A stretch of DNA of 10,225 nt from Rubrobacter sp. (GCA_013695335.1 JACDAR010000258.1:1-10225); one strand, 5' to 3'; positions 1 through 6,505 are shown, counted from the stretch's first letter. The notes: generated by a model from the sequence alone, not told the origin. Program-made: numbers and translations.

Positions 1-248
1 CCGGGCGTGATCCGGTAGTATTTGCGACGGCGACCGCTCTCCGCAACTTCCCACCGCGGCTCGACGTGGCCGAGCCGCTCGAGCCGATGCAGAACAGGGT
101 AGAGCATCCCATCCGTCCACTCCATACGCCCTCCGGACAACTCCCGAACTCGCTTGAGGATGGCGTAGCCGTAGCTGTCCTCTTCGGCCAGGATCGCCAG
201 GACGATCGGCGTCGAGGAAGCGGCTATCAGGTCTTTGTTGATCTCCAT
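1..248 (-). CDS. PadR-family transcriptional regulator (C-terminal end outside window)
   Basis: Reading the minus strand from the ATG at 248 gives 82 codons that stay open to the window edge, so the C-terminal part is missing. The visible part is the PadR winged-helix DNA-binding domain. It starts MEINKDLIAASSTPIVLAIL, followed by a YGYAI motif in the first helix region, LYPVLHRLERLGHVEPRW in the recognition helix and following strand, and a basic wing ending RRRKYYRIT. PadR proteins are usually homodimeric repressors that respond to small molecules and often control a neighbouring gene and themselves. The ribosome-binding site is weak (no clear GGAGG before the ATG). The gene is divergent from the F420-type oxidoreductase that starts at 533, which makes that gene a plausible target, though this is inference. 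Family assignment is secure; the ligand is unknown. Confidence 0.9.
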   Translation of the reverse strand, partial: MEINKDLIAASSTPIVLAILAEEDSYGYAILKRVRELSGGRMEWTDGMLYPVLHRLERLGHVEPRWEVAESGRRRKYYRITP

Positions 249-279
249 GATTTCACGCGCCACTAACGAACTCTAACTC

Positions 280-304
280 CACTATACATAGCAGCACTAT
301 ACAT
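280..304. repeat. Tandem 10-bp direct repeat, candidate PadR operator
   Basis: CACTATACAT occurs at 280-289 and again at 295-304 on the plus strand, a 15-bp period. The distal copy covers the -10 box of the padR promoter and the proximal copy lies at the expected transcription start. A 6-bp inverted repeat, AGCACT (293-298) with AGTGCT (308-313), overlaps the same stretch, within the promoter spacer. PadR regulators often bind ATGT/ACAT-containing sites at their own promoter, so autoregulation is a reasonable inference. The repeats are seen directly; the operator role is not proven. Confidence 0.45.
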
Positions 305-324
305 GACAGTGCTAGGTATGTAAA
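296..324 (-). promoter_or_regulatory. Sigma-70-type promoter of the padR gene
   Basis: On the minus strand a -35 box TTTACA (319-324) and a -10 box TATAGT (296-301) are separated by exactly 17 bp. Each box differs from consensus at one position. A transcript starting near 288 would have a leader of about 40 nt before the padR ATG at 248. This is the best promoter match I found in the window. Confidence 0.6.
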
Positions 325-532
325 TCCTCAGTCCAGTAGACTTGCTGCCGGGGGTGAGGCCAATGTGCATCGTGTTCCCCTTCCTGGCATCCACAATGGG
401 GAGATGCTGTCTGAACTCCCCGGCCATGTAAACGTCGGATGTGCGTACCGAGTCGGGGTGAAGGCTTGTTCATGGGTTCTCCTGGGTAAGATACTCACGC
501 TGAGCAATCCCAACAGGAGTTGGAGGAGTCAC
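325..532. other. Leader/intergenic stretch before the oxidoreductase
   Basis: No convincing gene is seen here. The oxidoreductase frame stays open upstream to a GTG at 365, but that N-terminal extension has no family resemblance, so I treat it as leader. A weak promoter candidate on the plus strand is TTGTTC (466-471), 18 bp, GATACT (490-495), only 37 nt before the GTG start. Small hairpins are possible: GGGGAG with CTCCCC around 398-421, and CCAAC (510-514) with GTTGG (519-523) just ahead of the ribosome-binding site. None resembles a known riboswitch that I can name. Confidence 0.35.
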
Positions 533-1417
533 GTGCGGATCGGACTACAAATACCGAGGTTTACATGGCCGGATGCTCCGGGCTCGATAGGCCCGAAGTT
601 CGCGCATATAGGCAGAACGGCGGACGAAGCCGGGTTCGCGAGCCTCTGGGTGATGGACCATTTCTTTCAGATAGATCCCGTCGGCGACGCCGAGGAACCG
701 ATGCTCGAAGGCTACAGCGCCCTGAGTTATCTGGCCGGAATCACCGAACGGGCAAAGCTCGGGACGCTGGTCACTGGCGTGCAGTACCGTTATCCGGGCA
801 TCCTCATCAAGACGGCGACGACGCTCGACGTTCTCTCGGGCGGACGTGCGTACCTCGGGATCGGGGCAGGATGGTACGAGCGGGAGTCCCAGGGGCTCGG
901 CGTGCCTTTCCCATCGACGGGCGAGCGCTTCGAGCGGCTGGAGGAGGCGCTCCAGATAGCCCACCAGATGTGGTCTTCAGATGAAGGCGCTCCGTACGAG
1001 GGCAAACATTACCAGCTAGCCGAAACCATGAACCATCCGCTTGCGGTCTCCGACCCGCATCCCAAGATCATGATCGGGGGCATGGGCGAACGAAAGACGC
1101 TACGCCTCGTCGCCCAGTACGCTGACGCCTGCAATCTCTTCACCTACGGCGGCGCGGACACCGTCCGTCACAAGCTCGACGTGCTCAAGGGCCACTGCGA
1201 GGACGTCGGACGCGACTACGACGACATCGAAAAGACGGCCCTCGGGACTGTCAAGCTCGCCTCCGATGGCATGTCTGCTGACGAGGTGATCTCGATGTGC
1301 CGCGAGTTCAACGAGGCAGGCATCGAACACCTCATCTTCAACATGCCGAACGTACAAGATGTCGAGCCGCTTGAGAGGTTCGGGCGGGAGATCATCCCGG
1401 AGGTAGCGGAACTGTAA
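533..1417 (+). CDS. LLM-class F420-dependent oxidoreductase
   Basis: This is a 294-residue protein of the luciferase-like monooxygenase fold, a TIM barrel that binds deazaflavin F420 or FMN. It most resembles the Rv1855c-like F420-dependent group. Visible family segments are GFASLWVMDHFF (residues 34-45), LGTLVTGVQYRYPGILIK (77-94) leading to LSGGRAYLGIGAGWYERE (101-118), then GERFERLEEAL (130-140), and a later HPKIMIGGMGERKTLRL block. The start is taken as the GTG at 533 because the family usually begins with a short MRIGLQ-type strand, matched here by VRIGLQIPRF, and because GGAGGAG lies at 522-528. An upstream in-frame GTG at 365 would add 56 residues of unrelated sequence. The substrate cannot be read from the sequence. 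It is divergent from the PadR gene, which may control it. The stop is 46 bp from the end of the convergent gene ending at 1464. Confidence 0.88.
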   Translation: MRIGLQIPRFTWPDAPGSIGPKFAHIGRTADEAGFASLWVMDHFFQIDPVGDAEEPMLEGYSALSYLAGITERAKLGTLVTGVQYRYPGILIKTATTLDVLSGGRAYLGIGAGWYERESQGLGVPFPSTGERFERLEEALQIAHQMWSSDEGAPYEGKHYQLAETMNHPLAVSDPHPKIMIGGMGERKTLRLVAQYADACNLFTYGGADTVRHKLDVLKGHCEDVGRDYDDIEKTALGTVKLASDGMSADEVISMCREFNEAGIEHLIFNMPNVQDVEPLERFGREIIPEVAEL

Positions 1418-1463
1418 CCGTATACCTTCGTCGCCACGGGATGAACGCGACCTGAAGGCGAGG

Positions 1464-1943
1464 CTAGTAGAACTTCTTCGGCGTGGCGGCGATAAAGGCG
1501 CGAGCCTCCTGCCGGATGTCTTCTTCCAGTGCCGCTTCGTCGGGGTGGAAGAGGCCGATCAAACCCCAGCAAGCGTCCAATTCCGCCCATGCAGACAGGT
1601 CGGGCGGAAAATCCAGTTCGACTGCTATCCGGTCCAACTCATCGGTTAGCCTTCTCGGGGACAAACAACCTGACAGGAAGTCCTCGCATAGTTCACGGGC
1701 GCGCTGCCGAGGAATGTCTGAGCGTTGTAGGGACGGCCACCTCAACTCTTTCAAGCTCCGCCGAAAGAGGGCATCAACCTCCCACGGGCTGCGGTGTTTC
1801 TCCAGGGCGAGGCTCGCCAGAACACGCAGGCTTTCCGAATCCGCGCCTTCTTCGAGAGCGTGCAGCGCCCACGCGATCCCATTCTCGTATTCCTCTGCAT
1901 ATGCAGCTTCGATCACAAGCGCACGCCGTATCTCCCGGTTCAT
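1464..1943 (-). CDS. Hypothetical small helical protein
   Basis: I do not recognise this 159-residue protein. It begins MNREIRRALVIEAAYAEEYE and looks mostly alpha-helical and acidic, with no signal peptide and no membrane segment. It has several tryptophans (for example SPWEVDALFRRS and LSAWAELDACWGLIGLFHPDE) and ends AFIAATPKKFY. The start is the ATG at 1943, 22 nt after the stop of the Uma2 gene. A TTG at 2009 would give 22 more residues and overlap that gene. The ribosome-binding site before 1943 is weak, so translational coupling to the upstream gene is possible. The tight spacing suggests co-transcription with the Uma2 gene. Size and helical character would suit an immunity-like or accessory protein, but that is a guess. 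Confidence 0.6.
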   Translation of the reverse strand: MNREIRRALVIEAAYAEEYENGIAWALHALEEGADSESLRVLASLALEKHRSPWEVDALFRRSLKELRWPSLQRSDIPRQRARELCEDFLSGCLSPRRLTDELDRIAVELDFPPDLSAWAELDACWGLIGLFHPDEAALEEDIRQEARAFIAATPKKFY

Positions 1944-1965
1944 GTGTCGAGTATACGTTCCGGGG

Positions 1966-2517
1966 TTACGCGAAAAGCCTTCGCACGGGCATGCGCCATC
2001 CAGGGACAACGTCCGAACCTTCGATCTCGTCGGCTTCGGTGAGGGTCTCGACCTCGGCAGGGCTGCGGTGGACTTTCACAACGAGGTTGGATGGGTCGAC
2101 CACGATCACCATTCGGCTGCCAGCCCGGAGCCATTCCGCCACCTTGCTCTCGACCTCGGCGTAGGTGTCGCCGGGTGAGACCACCTCGACCGCCAGGTCC
2201 GGCGCTCCGGGCCAGTACCCTTCCGTCTCCCCAACTTCTTCGAGGCGCTCGCGGCTAACGAAAGCCACATCCGGCGCGCGCACCGTGTCGGGGTTTCTCG
2301 CGAGGATGAAGCCCGTCTCCGCCGCGTACACGACCCCGAGCCCTCTCTCCTCGACGTGCTGGAAGAGCGGCGAAGCAACGCGCATGGCAATACGCCCGTG
2401 CGAGTTGCCGGCTGGCGTCATGGTCCGCAACTCTCCCCGGATGAGCTCGTGGCGTCCGTCATCGCCGGGTAACCGGAGCAACTCATCGGCGGTCATGTTC
2501 TGAGTGCGCGTGGACAT
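1966..2517 (-). CDS. Uma2-family (DUF820) endonuclease-like protein
   Basis: This 183-residue protein has the full Uma2/DUF820 layout, a PD-(D/E)XK nuclease fold. An N-terminal helix MTADELLRLPGDDGRHELIRGEL contains E24. It is followed by RAPDVAFVSRERL with D83, then DLAVEVVSPGDTYAEVESKVAEW with D107, E111 and K125, and a VVDP segment near residue 141. The acidic and lysine residues expected for a metal-dependent nuclease site are therefore present. The start is the ATG at 2517, with GAGGTGA at 2524-2530, 6 nt upstream. The family is very abundant in cyanobacteria, actinobacteria and chloroflexi, often in many copies per genome, and its biological role is unclear. The gene lies 46 bp downstream of dapB on the same strand. 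It could be read through from the lysine operon or use its own weak promoter in that gap. Confidence 0.88.
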   Translation of the reverse strand: MSTRTQNMTADELLRLPGDDGRHELIRGELRTMTPAGNSHGRIAMRVASPLFQHVEERGLGVVYAAETGFILARNPDTVRAPDVAFVSRERLEEVGETEGYWPGAPDLAVEVVSPGDTYAEVESKVAEWLRAGSRMVIVVDPSNLVVKVHRSPAEVETLTEADEIEGSDVVPGWRMPVRRLFA

Positions 2518-2563
2518 GAGAGATCACCTCAACTCGATGCTAGCACACCGTCCGTAGGTAGGC

Positions 2564-3343
2564 TCAACGACCGTTCAGAACGTCCCGCATCGAGTACAGC
2601 CCCGGCTGCGCGGAGGCGGCGAACCGCGCGGCCCGCAGAGCGCCCGTGGCGAATGTCTGGCGGGAGAGGGAGCGGTGCGTCACCTCGATCTCCTCTCCGA
2701 GCCCGTAGAAGGTCAGGCGATGCTCCCCGACTACCGCCCCGCCCCGGATGGCGTGAATCCCAATCTCACCTTCTTGCCGCGGCACCGCGCCTTCCCGTCC
2801 ATAGGTCGCGACTTCGTCCAGTCCTTTTCCGCGCCCCTCCGCCGCCGCCCGTCCCAGAAACAGCGCCGTGCCGGAAGGGGCGTCCTTCTTGTTGCGATGG
2901 TGCGCCTCGACCAACTCGATGTCGTAGTCCGGGCCGAGCTTCTCCGAAAGCTCGCGTACCACCTCTCGCAGCAGGTTCACCCCGACGCTCGTGTTCGGGG
3001 CGAGGACGATGGGGACGGTTTTCATGGCCTCCTCGACCTTCGCGTGTTGCTCGCCGTTCAGTCCCGTGGTGCCGATGACGACAGGTTTGCCGTAGGCGAG
3101 ATGCTCGACGGTGGCTTCGGGACTCGTGAAGTCTATGAGGACTTCGACGTTTCCGGGCGGATCTTCGGTGGCGGCGACGCCCGACTTGTCCCGGCCGCAA
3201 AGCGCGCCGAGGTCCGCGCCGAGATCCTTCGAGCCGGAGCGGACGGTCCCGCCGACCAGCTCGAAAGAATCATCTTTGAGGGCGGAGCGGCAGATCTCAC
3301 GCCCCATCCTTCCCGCCGCCCCGATTACGGCTATCCGCGTCAC
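2564..3343 (-). CDS. dapB: 4-hydroxy-tetrahydrodipicolinate reductase
   Basis: DapB reduces the DapA product with NAD(P)H to tetrahydrodipicolinate, the second committed step to diaminopimelate and lysine. The 259-residue protein has a Rossmann motif VIGAAGRMG (residues 6-14), the DFTSPEA segment (71-77), GTTGL (91-95) and APNTSVGVN (115-123). The family signature EAHHRNKKDAPSGTAL lies at 146-161. By comparison with the E. coli enzyme, H148 and K152 are the catalytic pair and S157-G158-T159 binds substrate. The start is the GTG at 3343, whose last three bases are the second to fourth of a GTGA overlap with the dapA stop. GGAAG lies at 3348-3352. The frame stays open for 37 more residues upstream, but that part is a proline-rich shadow of dapA. 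The GTGA overlap implies translational coupling. Length is normal for the family. Confidence 0.95.
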   Translation of the reverse strand: MTRIAVIGAAGRMGREICRSALKDDSFELVGGTVRSGSKDLGADLGALCGRDKSGVAATEDPPGNVEVLIDFTSPEATVEHLAYGKPVVIGTTGLNGEQHAKVEEAMKTVPIVLAPNTSVGVNLLREVVRELSEKLGPDYDIELVEAHHRNKKDAPSGTALFLGRAAAEGRGKGLDEVATYGREGAVPRQEGEIGIHAIRGGAVVGEHRLTFYGLGEEIEVTHRSLSRQTFATGALRAARFAASAQPGLYSMRDVLNGR

Positions 3344-4233
3344 ACTTCTTCCGGGGTGGGGAGGAGGTGGGCCGAAGCGTCGAGCGTCTCCTGGAGGTGG
3401 CGGAGGTTTTCGCCCTCCATCGGGACGAGCGGCAGGCGCATCTCGTCCGAGCAAAGGCCGAGAAGGGAGGCCGCCGTCTTGACTGGGATGGGATTGGACT
3501 CGACGAAGAGCGCCCGGAAGAGCGGCAGCAGCTCGTAGTGTAGTTCGCGGCCACGTTCGAAGTCACCGTCCAGGAGGGCGTTGACCATGTCCGACATGGC
3601 GCGGGGGGCGACGTTGGAGGACACGGAGATCACACCTACTCCACCCAGGGACATCAGGGGCAGCGTCACCGGGTCGTCGCCGGAGAGCACGTCGAAATCT
3701 TCGCCGCACAGCTTCTTGATGTCGCTAGTCATGTTCATCGAGAGCGTGGATTCCTTGACACCGACTATGTTCGGAACCTCGGCTAGCCGCGCTATCGTAT
3801 CCGCCTCTATGGTGATGCCCGTGCGGCCTGGAATGTTGTACAGGACGAGGGGCAGGCTCGTGCTCTCGGCTATGGCGGCGAAGTGGCGGTACAGTCCTTC
3901 CTGGGTCGGCTTGTTGTAGTAAGGGGCGACCTGGAGTGAGCCGTCCGCGCCGGATTCCTCGGCCATCCTGGTGTATTTGATCGCCATGTCCGTGCTGTTA
4001 GAGCCGGAACCCGCGATGACTGGAACGCGTCCGTTAGCCACCCGCACGACGGTCTCTATGACCACCCTGTCTTCTGCCTCGCTCATGGCCGGTGTCTCGC
4101 CGGTGGTGCCGCATGGAACGAGGCCGTGGATGCCGTTTCCTATCTGGAACTCGACCATGCCTTCGAGGGCTTCCACGTCCACCTCGCCGTTTCTGAAAGG
4201 TGTGACGAGTGCCGTAAACGCGCCGCTAAACAT
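3340..4233 (-). CDS. dapA: 4-hydroxy-tetrahydrodipicolinate synthase
   Basis: DapA condenses pyruvate with aspartate semialdehyde, the branch point from aspartate to diaminopimelate/lysine. The 297-residue TIM-barrel protein begins MFSGAFTALVTPF. It carries CGTTGE (41-46, with T43 and T44 of the proton relay), PYYNKPTQEGL (104-114, Y105/Y106), LYNIPGRTG (131-139, catalytic Y132 and substrate-binding R137) and GVKEST (158-163, with K160 the Schiff-base lysine). All active-site residues are present. The start is the ATG at 4233, preceded by GGAGG at 4240-4244 with a 6-nt gap. It overlaps the end of lysC by 8 bases (ATGTTTAG). The frame is open 16 codons further up, but that part lies within lysC in another frame. 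The overlaps on both sides indicate one operon with coupled translation. Confidence 0.96.
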   Translation of the reverse strand: MFSGAFTALVTPFRNGEVDVEALEGMVEFQIGNGIHGLVPCGTTGETPAMSEAEDRVVIETVVRVANGRVPVIAGSGSNSTDMAIKYTRMAEESGADGSLQVAPYYNKPTQEGLYRHFAAIAESTSLPLVLYNIPGRTGITIEADTIARLAEVPNIVGVKESTLSMNMTSDIKKLCGEDFDVLSGDDPVTLPLMSLGGVGVISVSSNVAPRAMSDMVNALLDGDFERGRELHYELLPLFRALFVESNPIPVKTAASLLGLCSDEMRLPLVPMEGENLRHLQETLDASAHLLPTPEEV

Positions 4234-4720
4234 CTCTCTCCTCCAGTTCGAAGCTCTCGTGAAGACGGCGTACCGCCCCATCTACTTCCTCAGCCCTCAT
4301 AACGCACGTTACCTGAATCTCCGAGGTCGAGACCATCCTTATGGGGATACCAGCCTCGCCCAGAGTATCGAACATCTTGGCCGCGTAGCCCGGGCGGTTC
4401 AGCATCCCGGTGCCGACAACCGAGACCTTGCCCAGTTCTTCCTCGCCCTCGGCTTGGCCGCCAAGTGCGGGGGCCAGTTCCTCCATCGCCTCGCGTGCCT
4501 CGGGGAAGTCGCCGCGCCTGACGGTGAAGGCCACGTCGGCCCTGCCATCCTTCATGCCGCTCTCCACGATCACGTCAACCGAGATGCCGCGCTCGGCGAG
4601 CGGCGTGAAGACGCGGCTCAGGGTGCCTGGGCCGGTGCGGATGCCGTTGAGTGCGACGCGTGCAACGTCAAGGTCGTGGACGATGCCAGCCACGGTCTCC
4701 CTGGTCTCCAGCCTCTCCAA
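4226..4720 (-). CDS. Possible internal translation product: aspartokinase beta (regulatory) subunit
   Basis: Within lysC, at codon 246, an in-frame TTG (4718-4720) is preceded on the minus strand by GGAGGTGA (4725-4732). This is an 8-base match to the anti-Shine-Dalgarno, with 7 nt between GGAGG and TTG. Translation from here would give a 164-residue protein made only of the two ACT domains. In B. subtilis LysC and C. glutamicum LysC, an internal start near codon 250 gives a beta subunit of about 160-170 residues, and the enzyme is alpha2beta2. The match in position and size is close. TTG also starts the full-length gene, so TTG use is credible here. Part of the ribosome-binding site encodes the Gly-Gly of TGGED, so chance is possible. 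Confidence 0.55.
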   Translation of the reverse strand: MERLETRETVAGIVHDLDVARVALNGIRTGPGTLSRVFTPLAERGISVDVIVESGMKDGRADVAFTVRRGDFPEAREAMEELAPALGGQAEGEEELGKVSVVGTGMLNRPGYAAKMFDTLGEAGIPIRMVSTSEIQVTCVMRAEEVDGAVRRLHESFELEERDV

Positions 4721-5455
4721 ATCTTCACCTCCGGTAATAACGGTTCCCGGTCCACCGCCGAACGAACTCTTTACGTGTATCTCCACCCCGTAGAGCGCCC
4801 CGAGTTCGACGGCGCGGGGATGCATGACCTTGGCCCCGCGCCAGGCCATCTCGGCCATTTCGGACGGCGAGATGACAGTGATTCTACGCGCTTCAGGCAC
4901 TATCCTCGGGTCCGCCGTGTAGATGCCGTCAACGTCGGTGTAGATCTCGCAGCGATCCGCGTCAAGCGCCGCGGCGAGCGCGACGGCCGTGGTGTCCGAG
5001 CCGCCGCGTCCCAGGGTCATAACGTCGCCGAGCGAGTTCGTGCCCTGAAAGCCTGCCACTATGGCGACCTGTCCCTCGGCGAGCAGACCTCGTAGCCGCT
5101 CGGGGCGTATCTCGGAGATGACGCCGGAGCCGTAGCGGCCCTCGGTCTTCATGCCGGCCTGGGAGCCGGTAAGGGACGTTGCCGCGACGCCGCGATCGTT
5201 AAGCGCCATCGCAAGCAGCGCCACGGATTGAAGCTCGCCGGTAGAGAGGAGTTGGTCTATCTCCCTGGGCGCGGGAGAACGGCTGACCTCGCCAGCCAAA
5301 CGCAAGAGACGGTCTGTCTGTTTGCCCATCGCCGAGACCGTCACCACCAGGTCAGAACCAGCGTCGCGGGCCTTCTTCACCCGCTCGGCCACCGCTTTTA
5401 TGTGATCGGCCGTCGCGACCGAACTCCCGCCATACTTCTGGACGACGATCCCCAA
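4226..5455 (-). CDS. lysC: Aspartokinase (catalytic alpha subunit), ACT-domain type
   Basis: Aspartokinase phosphorylates aspartate, the first step to lysine, threonine, methionine and diaminopimelate. The 409-residue protein has an amino acid kinase domain with KYGGSS (7-12), STGEL (71-75), LGRGGSDTTA (148-157) and TDVDGIYTADPR (173-184). Two C-terminal ACT domains follow at about 265-335 and 345-409, the usual site of lysine/threonine feedback control. Length and layout match the single-function Bacillus LysC and Corynebacterium enzymes. The start is a TTG at 5455 (TTG GGG ATC GTC) with GGAAGG about 8 nt upstream. No ATG or GTG fits as well. It is the first gene of a lysC-dapA-dapB operon. 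A possible in-frame internal start is listed separately. Confidence 0.95.
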   Translation of the reverse strand: MGIVVQKYGGSSVATADHIKAVAERVKKARDAGSDLVVTVSAMGKQTDRLLRLAGEVSRSPAPREIDQLLSTGELQSVALLAMALNDRGVAATSLTGSQAGMKTEGRYGSGVISEIRPERLRGLLAEGQVAIVAGFQGTNSLGDVMTLGRGGSDTTAVALAAALDADRCEIYTDVDGIYTADPRIVPEARRITVISPSEMAEMAWRGAKVMHPRAVELGALYGVEIHVKSSFGGGPGTVITGGEDLERLETRETVAGIVHDLDVARVALNGIRTGPGTLSRVFTPLAERGISVDVIVESGMKDGRADVAFTVRRGDFPEAREAMEELAPALGGQAEGEEELGKVSVVGTGMLNRPGYAAKMFDTLGEAGIPIRMVSTSEIQVTCVMRAEEVDGAVRRLHESFELEERDV

Positions 5456-5484
5456 GAAAAGCTACCTTCCGACGCTCCACATTC

Positions 5485-5514
5485 AGCATAGCATCTCCAC
5501 CCGCCGCCTTTGAA
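5485..5514 (-). promoter_or_regulatory. Candidate promoter of the lysC-dapA-dapB operon
   Basis: In the 69-bp gap between the SDR gene and lysC, the minus strand carries TTCAAA (5509-5514), 18 bp, then TATGCT (5485-5490). Each box matches four of six consensus bases. The start of transcription would be about 20-25 nt before the TTG, leaving room for the GGAAGG ribosome-binding site but not for a leader riboswitch. Read-through from the SDR gene is the alternative. Confidence 0.35.
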
Positions 5515-5524
5515 CGTCGGTCCT

Positions 5525-6424
5525 CTACGGCATGGGCTGTCCGCCGGTTACACCCAGAGTCTCGCCGTTGACGTAGCTGGACTCCCCGGAGGCGAGGAAG
5601 ACGAAGGCTGGGGCGAGCTCGGCGGGCTGGGCGGGGCGGCCCATCGGAGAGGTGCCGCCGAACTGCGAGACGATGTCACCTGGCATAGAGGCGGGGATGA
5701 TCGGGGTCCACACGGGACCTGGCGCCACGGAGTTGGCCCTGAGCCCGTACTGCACAATCTCAATCGCCAGCCCCTTGGTGAACGAGATGATCGCGCCCTT
5801 CGTCGAGGAGTAGGGCAGGAGCGGCGGCGAGGGTTGGTACGCCTGGATGGAGCTCACGTTGATGATGGAGCCACCCTGCGGCATGTGCGGTAACGCCGCC
5901 TGCACCAGCCAGAACATGGCATAGATGTTGGTCTTGAATGTGCGGTCGAGCAGCTCGGATGAGACGTCGGCTATGCCCTCGACCGTCATCTGGTGGGCGG
6001 CGTTGTTGACGAGCACGTCTATCCGCCCGAACTCTTCGACGGCCCGCTCCACGACCAAGCGGCAATGTGCCTCACCGGAGATGTCCCCTGGCACCTTCAC
6101 GGCCTTGCGGCCGGCGTCCTCGACGATCCGCGCTGTCTCGTCGGCGTCGGGCTCCTCTTCTTCGAGGTAGGAGATCAGGACGTCCGCCCCCTCGCGGGCG
6201 AAAGCGAGCGCCACCGCTCGTCCGATGCCGGAATCACCACCGGTAATTATCGCCTTTTTGCCTTCCAATCTGCCGTGGCCCTGGTAACTGTCGTAGCCGT
6301 AATCGGGATCTGGCTGCATCTCCTGCTCCAGGCCGGGATGCTGGTCCCGCTGGTCTTGCTCCGGGTACGGCGGTTGCTGGTGCCGCTGTGTTGGGTCTTC
6401 TTGGCGGGTTTGATCGTCTGTCAT
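5525..6424 (-). CDS. SDR-family oxidoreductase, general-stress type (glucose/ribitol dehydrogenase-like)
   Basis: This 299-residue short-chain dehydrogenase has an extra polar N-terminal tail of about 50 residues rich in Q, P, D and E. The Rossmann core follows: TGGDSGIG (61-68), VPGDIS (111-116), VLVNNAA (137-143), INVSS with catalytic S192, and YSSTK with Y205 and K209. S192 is 13 residues before Y205, as is usual. APGPVWTP follows in the cofactor/substrate loop, and the end is GVTGGQPMP. The long tail plus this core is typical of the B. subtilis YdaD/YhdF/YhxC type of stress-induced SDRs, whose real substrates are poorly known. The start is the ATG at 6424, with GGAGAAG at 6431-6437 and a 6-nt gap. 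An open stretch of 13 more codons upstream lacks a good ribosome-binding site. The gene lies 69 bp upstream of lysC on the same strand and has no obvious pathway link to it. Confidence 0.9.
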   Translation of the reverse strand: MTDDQTRQEDPTQRHQQPPYPEQDQRDQHPGLEQEMQPDPDYGYDSYQGHGRLEGKKAIITGGDSGIGRAVALAFAREGADVLISYLEEEEPDADETARIVEDAGRKAVKVPGDISGEAHCRLVVERAVEEFGRIDVLVNNAAHQMTVEGIADVSSELLDRTFKTNIYAMFWLVQAALPHMPQGGSIINVSSIQAYQPSPPLLPYSSTKGAIISFTKGLAIEIVQYGLRANSVAPGPVWTPIIPASMPGDIVSQFGGTSPMGRPAQPAELAPAFVFLASGESSYVNGETLGVTGGQPMP

Positions 6425-6479
6425 GCGCGACTTCTCCGTTCTGTCGTAGGTCTGACTTCGCACTCAACTCGCCAGGGCT

Positions 6480-6505
6480 TTGCCCGCTACCTTCGTGTGG
6501 CAAAC
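6480..6505 (-). promoter_or_regulatory. Possible SigB-like stress promoter of the SDR gene
   Basis: The minus strand carries GTTTGC (6500-6505), 14 bp, then GGGCAA (6480-6485). The general-stress sigma-B pattern is GTTTAA-N12-14-GGGTAT, so both core elements (GTTT and GGG) and the spacing fit. The downstream bases of each box do not. The leader to the ATG at 6424 would be about 50 nt. No sigma-70-type pair of comparable quality is seen in 6425-6570. Tentative. Confidence 0.3.

Noticed and set aside
365..532. N-terminal extension of the oxidoreductase from the GTG at 365
   Set aside because: The family begins at the VRIGLQIP strand, a GGAGGAG site precedes the GTG at 533, and the extension is unlike any member I know.
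1418..1463. Terminator between the convergent oxidoreductase and the hypothetical gene
   Set aside because: Only an interrupted pairing of CCTTC with GAAGG plus TCGC with GCGA can be drawn, with a mismatched middle and no U-run, so it is not listed as a feature.
2518..2563. Promoter for the Uma2 gene (TTGAGC and TAGCAT, 19 bp apart)
   Set aside because: Spacing is long and each box matches only four of six bases, so read-through from dapB is as likely.
2675..3538. Long plus-strand open frame of 287 codons opposite dapB and dapA
   Set aside because: It is an antisense shadow of two well-supported genes in GC-rich DNA, is rich in Arg/Pro/Gly and resembles no family.
3971..5095. Plus-strand open frame of 374 codons opposite lysC and dapA
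   Set aside because: The opposite strand encodes complete lysC and dapA with all active-site motifs. The plus frame has no recognisable domain and no start context.
5456..5524. Lysine riboswitch before lysC
   Set aside because: The gap to the SDR gene is only 69 bp, too short for the lysine aptamer (over 150 nt), and no such fold is visible.
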